DNA of 64,000 nt from Hassallia byssoidea VB512170 (GTDB taxonomy: Bacteria > Cyanobacteriota > Cyanobacteriia > Cyanobacteriales > Nostocaceae), in the NCBI RefSeq assembly GCF_000817785.2, contig NZ_JTCM02000005.1, positions 62,001-126,000 on the forward strand, given 5' to 3'. How positions within the stretch are numbered: the stretch's first letter is position 1; the number at the start of each line of letters is the position of its first letter. This document shows, piece by piece, positions 60,028 to 64,000 of this stretch. The notes below the pieces were generated by a model, which was not told the DNA's origin, searched no databases, and worked only from the letters and a program-made list of their open reading frames with translations. The translations under genes and the position numbers were made by a program.

Positions 60028-60058
60028 TTGACTTTGAAGTCAGGTATAAGGTTTAGGC
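60028..60058 (+). promoter_or_regulatory. Candidate MerR-type promoter
   Basis: TTGACT and TTAGGC are spaced 19 bp apart, longer than usual and typical of MerR-controlled promoters. A dyad TGACTT-TG-AAGTCA overlaps the -35 side, and CCTT/AAGG flank the centre. It lies 32 bp before the thioredoxin-like gene that is followed by merR. Confidence 0.5.
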
Positions 60059-60089
60059 TAGTCTCAGAATTCATTTGGAGAGATTTGAG

Positions 60090-60365
60090 ATGACAAAACA
60101 TCTAGTTGAAGTCTTTACTGCTGGGTGTCCCCTGTGCGATGAAACTGTTAAGTTGGTGAGGGAGTTAGCCTGTGAAAACTGTGAAATACAGATTTACGAC
60201 CTGCGCGAGGGGTGTGCCACTAACGAGTGCCTTGAGAAAACTACTAAATATGGCATCCACCGCATTCCTGCTGTTGTTGTCAATAGCAAGCTAGCTGAGT
60301 GCTGCTCTAACCAACAGCCAGTGTCCCGCGAAGCACTGATAGCTGCTGGTATCGGGCAAGGATAA
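60090..60365 (+). CDS. Thioredoxin/glutaredoxin-fold small protein (CPLC)
   Basis: The 91-aa protein has a thioredoxin-like start, VEVFTAGCPLCDET, with a redox CPLC pair (C13/C16), and a cis-Pro loop in HRIPAVVVN. Six further Cys (CENC, GCATNEC, ECC) are unusual for the fold and could bind metal. The ATG at 60090 has GAG 5 nt upstream, with GGAGAG before it. A merR gene follows after 51 bp. A thiol/metal-handling role under control of that regulator is likely. Confidence 0.75.
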   Translation: MTKHLVEVFTAGCPLCDETVKLVRELACENCEIQIYDLREGCATNECLEKTTKYGIHRIPAVVVNSKLAECCSNQQPVSREALIAAGIGQG

Positions 60366-60416
60366 AGCATATGAGAGGAGGGGAGCTACTTCTCTCCTCC
60401 CGTTCAAGGAGACGAT

Positions 60417-60854
60417 ATGAAAGGGAAACAAGGTTTATTCATAGGCGAGTTAAGCCGTCAAGTGGGTATCTCTACTCAGACCATACGTTATTACGAACGC
60501 TTAGGGCTGCTCAACCAACCTAAGCGAACGGAATCGCAATATCGCGTCTATTCGGACGAGGATGCAGAGCGTTTGCAGTTTATTCAGAAAGCCAAGCGCT
60601 TCGGGCTTTCCTTGGATGAAATCAAAAAGTTGATTGACATCAGTGCTGAGGGCGTTCCCCCCTGTGGAAGCCTCAAGACAATGGTGAAGCAGCACATTGA
60701 TGAATTGGAGCGCCGTATCCAGGAATTGATTGCGTTTCAACTGGAATTGGTCAAGCGGTACGAGCAGATTGAGGTTTGGCTCCCAGATTCACCCGCTGTC
60801 CCAAATGACACTACTTATAACGGCAAAATCTGCAAATTCATTGAGCGGGGATGA
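60417..60854 (+). CDS. MerR-family heavy-metal regulator
   Basis: The 145-aa protein has the MerR winged helix (IGELSRQVGISTQTIRYYERLGLL), a dimer helix and two Cys in the effector part: PPCGSLK (about 82) and GKICKFIE (about 139). That spacing suits the Zn/Hg/Pb-sensing group. It is cotranscribed with the thioredoxin-like gene and probably autoregulates from the 19-bp-spacer promoter at 60028. Its metal is unknown. Confidence 0.85.
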   Translation: MKGKQGLFIGELSRQVGISTQTIRYYERLGLLNQPKRTESQYRVYSDEDAERLQFIQKAKRFGLSLDEIKKLIDISAEGVPPCGSLKTMVKQHIDELERRIQELIAFQLELVKRYEQIEVWLPDSPAVPNDTTYNGKICKFIERG

Positions 60855-60979
60855 GGTCTAACCAGAAAGCTTACAAGAGACTACTTTTTAGCCAAACGCC
60901 TATAAGTTTCCCGTTTCGGTACGGTCTGTTCCCTACTAGTACTCTGTCACAGCAACTTTGCCGAGTTTAACCAGTTATT
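60855..60979. other. Short gene-free stretch
   Basis: No gene or strong structure was seen between the merR gene and the IS630 element. Confidence 0.4.
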
Positions 60980-62219
60980 GATAAGCTACTTTTAGGTGGG
61001 TTGAGAGTGGCATCATGGCAAAAAAATATACTGTCTGTTTGACACCGGAAGAAGTCCAAAAGCTGCAAACAGTTATCAGGTCAGGAAAGACCAAGGCGCG
61101 AACTATAACCCGTGCCCGTATTATCCTGATGAGCTTTGAAGGCAAAACAGATAAAGCGATCGCACACAACCTTGGGGTCAATGTTTCAACAGTAGAACGC
61201 GCTCGACACAGATTAGCAACCGGAGGTATAGATTTAGTACTAAACGAGCGTCCACACCCACCCAAGACATGCAAAATTGATGGTGAGCAAGAAGCTTTCT
61301 TAATTGCAACAGCGTGTTCAAAAGCACCGGAAGGAAACACACGTTGGACATTGAGATTGTTAGCAGGGCGATTAGTACATTTAGGAATTGTAGACTCAGT
61401 TAGTTATGAAACGGTACGTAGGACATTAAAAAAAACGATGTCAAGCCGTGGTTAAAGGAACAGTGGTGTATCCCCAAGGTTGATGCCGAGTATGTTTTAC
61501 GGTTGGAAGACTTGTTAGATTTATACGGCGAACCTTACGATCCAAAACGTCCGGTAGTTTGTTTCGATGAACGCCCGTATCAATTGTTAGAAGACGTTAG
61601 GGAACCATTGCCCGCCGAGCCAGAACAACCTCTTCGTTATGATTACGAGTACAAAAGAAACGGTAGTGTCAATATATTTGCTTTTTTTCAACCATTAGCG
61701 GGTTGGCGACATATGGAAGTGACACAACAAAGGACAAAAGTAGATTTTGCTCTTCAAATGAAGAATTTGGTAGATATTTATCACCCACAGGCAACAGTGA
61801 TTCGTCTAGTAGTTGATAACCTGAACACACATAATCCAGCATCTTTGTACGAAGTTTTTTCCCCTGAGGAAGCTCGTCGAATTGTCCAAAAATTAGAGTT
61901 TCACTACACACCAAAACACGCTTCTTGGTTAAATCAAGTTGAGATTGAAATCTCTGTTTTATCCCGACAGTGTTTAGAGCGACGGATAAAAGACGTACAA
62001 ACATTATGCTCTGAAATTGCAACTTGGGAACGACAACGGAATGCTGTCTACACTTGCGGACAGGGAATTACGCTGTTTCTCCCAAGCGGAAATTTCGCGC
62101 CTCCAACTGCGAGCGAGAGTCCCTTCGGGACACGCTGCGCGAACGCTAATTCGTCTGTCTAAACATTGGCGAGATAAAATAGAAAATTCAATTTCAACCT
62201 GATTTAACGTTCCTCGCGT
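60980..62219 (+). mobile_element. IS630-family element, copy 1 (rightward)
   Basis: The left end GATAAGCTACTT is matched, inverted, by AAGTAGCTTACC at 63172-63183, the outer end of copy 2. The element carries a transposase gene broken at an A8 run and by a dispersed repeat near its 3' end. Confidence 0.65.
61015..62162 (+). pseudogene. IS630-family transposase, copy 1, frame change at A8
   Basis: The N-terminal part (to 61455) has the helix-turn-helix KAIAHNLGVNVSTVERARHR; the catalytic part has D in [11 protein letters not shown] in VVDNLNTH and E in NQVEIEIS. They join at eight A (61428-61435), where a -1 shift gives [19 protein letters not shown]. The inverted copy 2 has nine A there and is in frame at that point. 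At the 3' end, about 62118-62150, a small dispersed repeat (CCCTTCGGGACACGCTGCGC) disrupts the C-terminus. The gene is probably dead or needs frameshifting. Confidence 0.75.
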
Positions 62220-63183
62220 GTTTAGGGGTATAGTGAAACTCTAGTTTTTGAACAATTCTACGAGCTTCTTGCGGATCAAAAACTTCATATAATGCGGCAG
62301 GATTGTGTATGTGCGCGGTTATCAACTATCCATAGAATAACGTCTGCCTCCCGGCAATAAATATCTACTAAGTCCTTCCGAAGTTTTGCAAAATCAAACG
62401 AGCGTGCGTTGTTTTGTTACTTCGATGTGCCGCCAACCCGCCAATGGTTGGAAATACGCATTCTAATTAACACTTCCGTTTCTCTTATACTCATAGTCGT
62501 AACGCTCTGGTTGATCAGGTTCTGGAGGCAATGGTTGTCTAACTTCCTCTATGAGTTGGTATGGAGTCTCATCAAAACAAATTACTGGACGCTTGGGAAC
62601 GCACAGGGCTCGTTGTATAAATCCAATACATCAACCAGATCGCAAAACATACATCCAATCAACGCGCTTTGTATGCACCACTGTTCCTTTAACCACGGTT
62701 AAACGAGCGTTTTTTTTTAAAGTTTGACGTACTGTTTCGCTACTAAATCGAATTCCCCGATACCAAGATTTACCAACTGCTCTGCGCTCATGCTGCATTG
62801 AAAATGCGAGTTCGTCATAAAGGGTGCAGTCGAACAAGCGGTGGCTACCAAAAAAGCGGCATTGCTAGACTTGCAAGTTTACGAGGCTTTGGGGGATGGG
62901 GACGGTCATAAGCGTGCATACTCCAGTCCCCCAACCACAAATTTTTCACATTATGCACGCTCGACGGTCGAAACATTAACTCTTAGGGTCGAAGCGATCG
63001 CGTTATCTGGATAACTCTCACTCGCCATCAGAAGAATGTTCGCACGGGTAATAGTTCGTGCCTTATGCTTACCCGTTTTAGGAGCGCGATTGTAAATGTG
63101 ATAACTCCGATCAAGTTTAAATCCACTTCGGTATTTTTTTGCCATGATGCTACCCTGATTCCTTCTATATTAAGTAGCTTACC
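62220..63183 (-). mobile_element. IS630-family element, copy 2 (leftward, heavily decayed)
   Basis: The minus strand reads MAKKYRSGFKLDRSYHIYN, then KARTITRANILLMASESYPD, then VNVSTVERA, RQTLKKNARLTVVKGTVV and further pieces of the same transposase as copy 1, each in a different frame. At least four frame breaks and missing segments are seen. It faces copy 1 tail to tail. Confidence 0.65.
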
Positions 63184-63261
63184 AGCATCGGCTAGTACCA
63201 GGCGTTCTTTAGCTTGGTGGACTACTAGTTTCAGTAAACAAGTTTTTACTTTGTACATTAA

Positions 63262-64000
63262 ATGACCAAAAAATCACCTCACTTTTTTAAGTTTTCCCAT
63301 TTTCTAGACTGGCTAGACGTTTTTGGAATTACTGCTTGGGCAGTATTACTACTAAAATACTGGCTGACTGAGAAACTCGTCTTGCTAGTTCACCCTAAAT
63401 ACTTTTGGTTAGTCATTACTAACGGGTTTTTACTCTTATTTGTTGCCCTTTTTAAAGCTTGGGGACTTTGGCGAAAGCATCCTACTCTACCAAAGACTCA
63501 GCATTTGTCGCTGTTTCCCCCAGGTTGGGGAAGTGGGCTGCTTTTGGTCATTGCTCTTTTGGGTCTAGTAATAAGTCCTCAACCTTTAACAAGCCAAGCC
63601 GCGACCCAACAAGAAGTTACTGATTTTTCGATTGCCACTAGCCGCGTTAAACCTCAAGCATTCCGCGCTTCTACTCGACCAGAAGACCGTTCGCTGGTTG
63701 ATTGGGTGAAAACACTGACAACCTATGCTGAACCAGATAGCTATATAGGTCAGAAAGCTAAAGTTCAAGGATTTGTGATTCACCTAAAATCACTGCCAGA
63801 TGACTTTTTGATGATTACGCGTTTTGTGATTACCCATTGTGCCATAGATGCCACTCCAATGGGATTACCTGTTAAATTAACTACTAGCCGTCAAGCCTAT
63901 CCACCAGATACTTGGTTGGAAATCGAAGGTGAAATGATGACAGCAGAATTGGAAGGTAAGCGCGAACTGACGATTCAAGCCAAGTCTATTAAACCAATTC
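63262..64000 (+). CDS. TIGR03943/DUF1980 (YcgQ-like) protein, 3' partial
   Basis: An ATG at 63262 opens a frame of 246 codons that runs out of the window. The protein has membrane segments at about 20-36, 47-64 and 92-112, then a periplasmic part that includes an OB-like strand set: GQKAKVQGFVI, FLMITRFVITHCAIDATPMG and LEIEGEMMTAEL. These match the putative permease-subunit family TIGR03943, which in Bacillus (YcgQ) travels with a membrane partner, YcgR, and answers to zinc. The partner gene normally upstream is not present; a decayed IS630 lies there instead. Confidence 0.72.
   Translation, partial: MTKKSPHFFKFSHFLDWLDVFGITAWAVLLLKYWLTEKLVLLVHPKYFWLVITNGFLLLFVALFKAWGLWRKHPTLPKTQHLSLFPPGWGSGLLLVIALLGLVISPQPLTSQAATQQEVTDFSIATSRVKPQAFRASTRPEDRSLVDWVKTLTTYAEPDSYIGQKAKVQGFVIHLKSLPDDFLMITRFVITHCAIDATPMGLPVKLTTSRQAYPPDTWLEIEGEMMTAELEGKRELTIQAKSIKPI

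Noticed and set aside
1-64000. CRISPR array, tRNA or rRNA genes
   Set aside because: No regularly spaced repeats, no cloverleaf with T-loop GTTCGAATC-type words in proper context, and no rRNA segments were noticed.

Overview
The window reads as part of a large plasmid (or plasmid-like element) of a filamentous, Nostoc-type cyanobacterium. Supporting signs are a moderately AT-rich composition, scattered HIP1-type GCGATCGC octamers, a CyRepA1-type replication protein, XisH/XisI proteins, DUF2808 proteins, RppA/RppB-type two-component genes, and many insertion sequences and small palindromic elements. No tRNA, rRNA, CRISPR array or housekeeping chromosomal gene was seen.

Bases 1-21,400 are the plasmid maintenance and transfer part. 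It opens with the 3' end of a giant gene (open at the window edge): a RecD/TraI-type helicase followed by an AlkB-like dioxygenase module, a PUA/ASCH-like module, two NADAR-like modules and a SLOG/'MoCo carrier'-like module. Next come a small partner gene, decayed fragments, a NarL-type response regulator and a decayed IS630. A leftward cassette follows with two ParA-like ATPases, a coiled membrane protein and an unknown 327-aa protein. The leftward parB-like / cyRepA1 pair is translationally coupled and probably marks the replicon core.

Bases 21,400-53,600 are a metal-resistance island. It holds a divergent ziaR/ziaA zinc module, two RND membrane-fusion proteins, two HME-RND pumps, a His-rich lipoprotein, a CzcD-type CDF exporter, two DUF2808 exported proteins and an RppA/RppB (CopR/CopS-like) two-component operon. 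A direct repeat, TTTCAT-N5-TTTCAT, recurs nine times, nearly always 55-140 bp before one of these genes; it looks like the binding site of the local response regulator and would tie the genes into one regulon. A copper module (MerR-family regulator, cupredoxin, Cu-ATPase) follows. An insertion sequence flanked by remnants of two divergent genes has removed the start of the Cu-ATPase and of a second sensor kinase.

Bases 53,600-58,600 are a leftward arsenic operon: arsR, a PstS-like binding protein, ACR3, a dual-specificity-phosphatase-like protein, arsH, arsC and a small membrane protein. Bases 58,600-64,000 are a scrap zone: a small exported Cys peptide, a TniQ/TnsD fragment split by a MITE, a CDF fragment, a thioredoxin-like/MerR pair, and two IS630 copies facing each other. 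The window ends inside a TIGR03943/DUF1980-type gene.

Three points most deserve attention: the multi-domain nucleic-acid enzyme at the left end, the shared-box metal regulon, and the repeated -1 frame changes at A8/A9 runs inside four separate transposase genes. All functional statements rest on reading motifs by eye; no database search was run.
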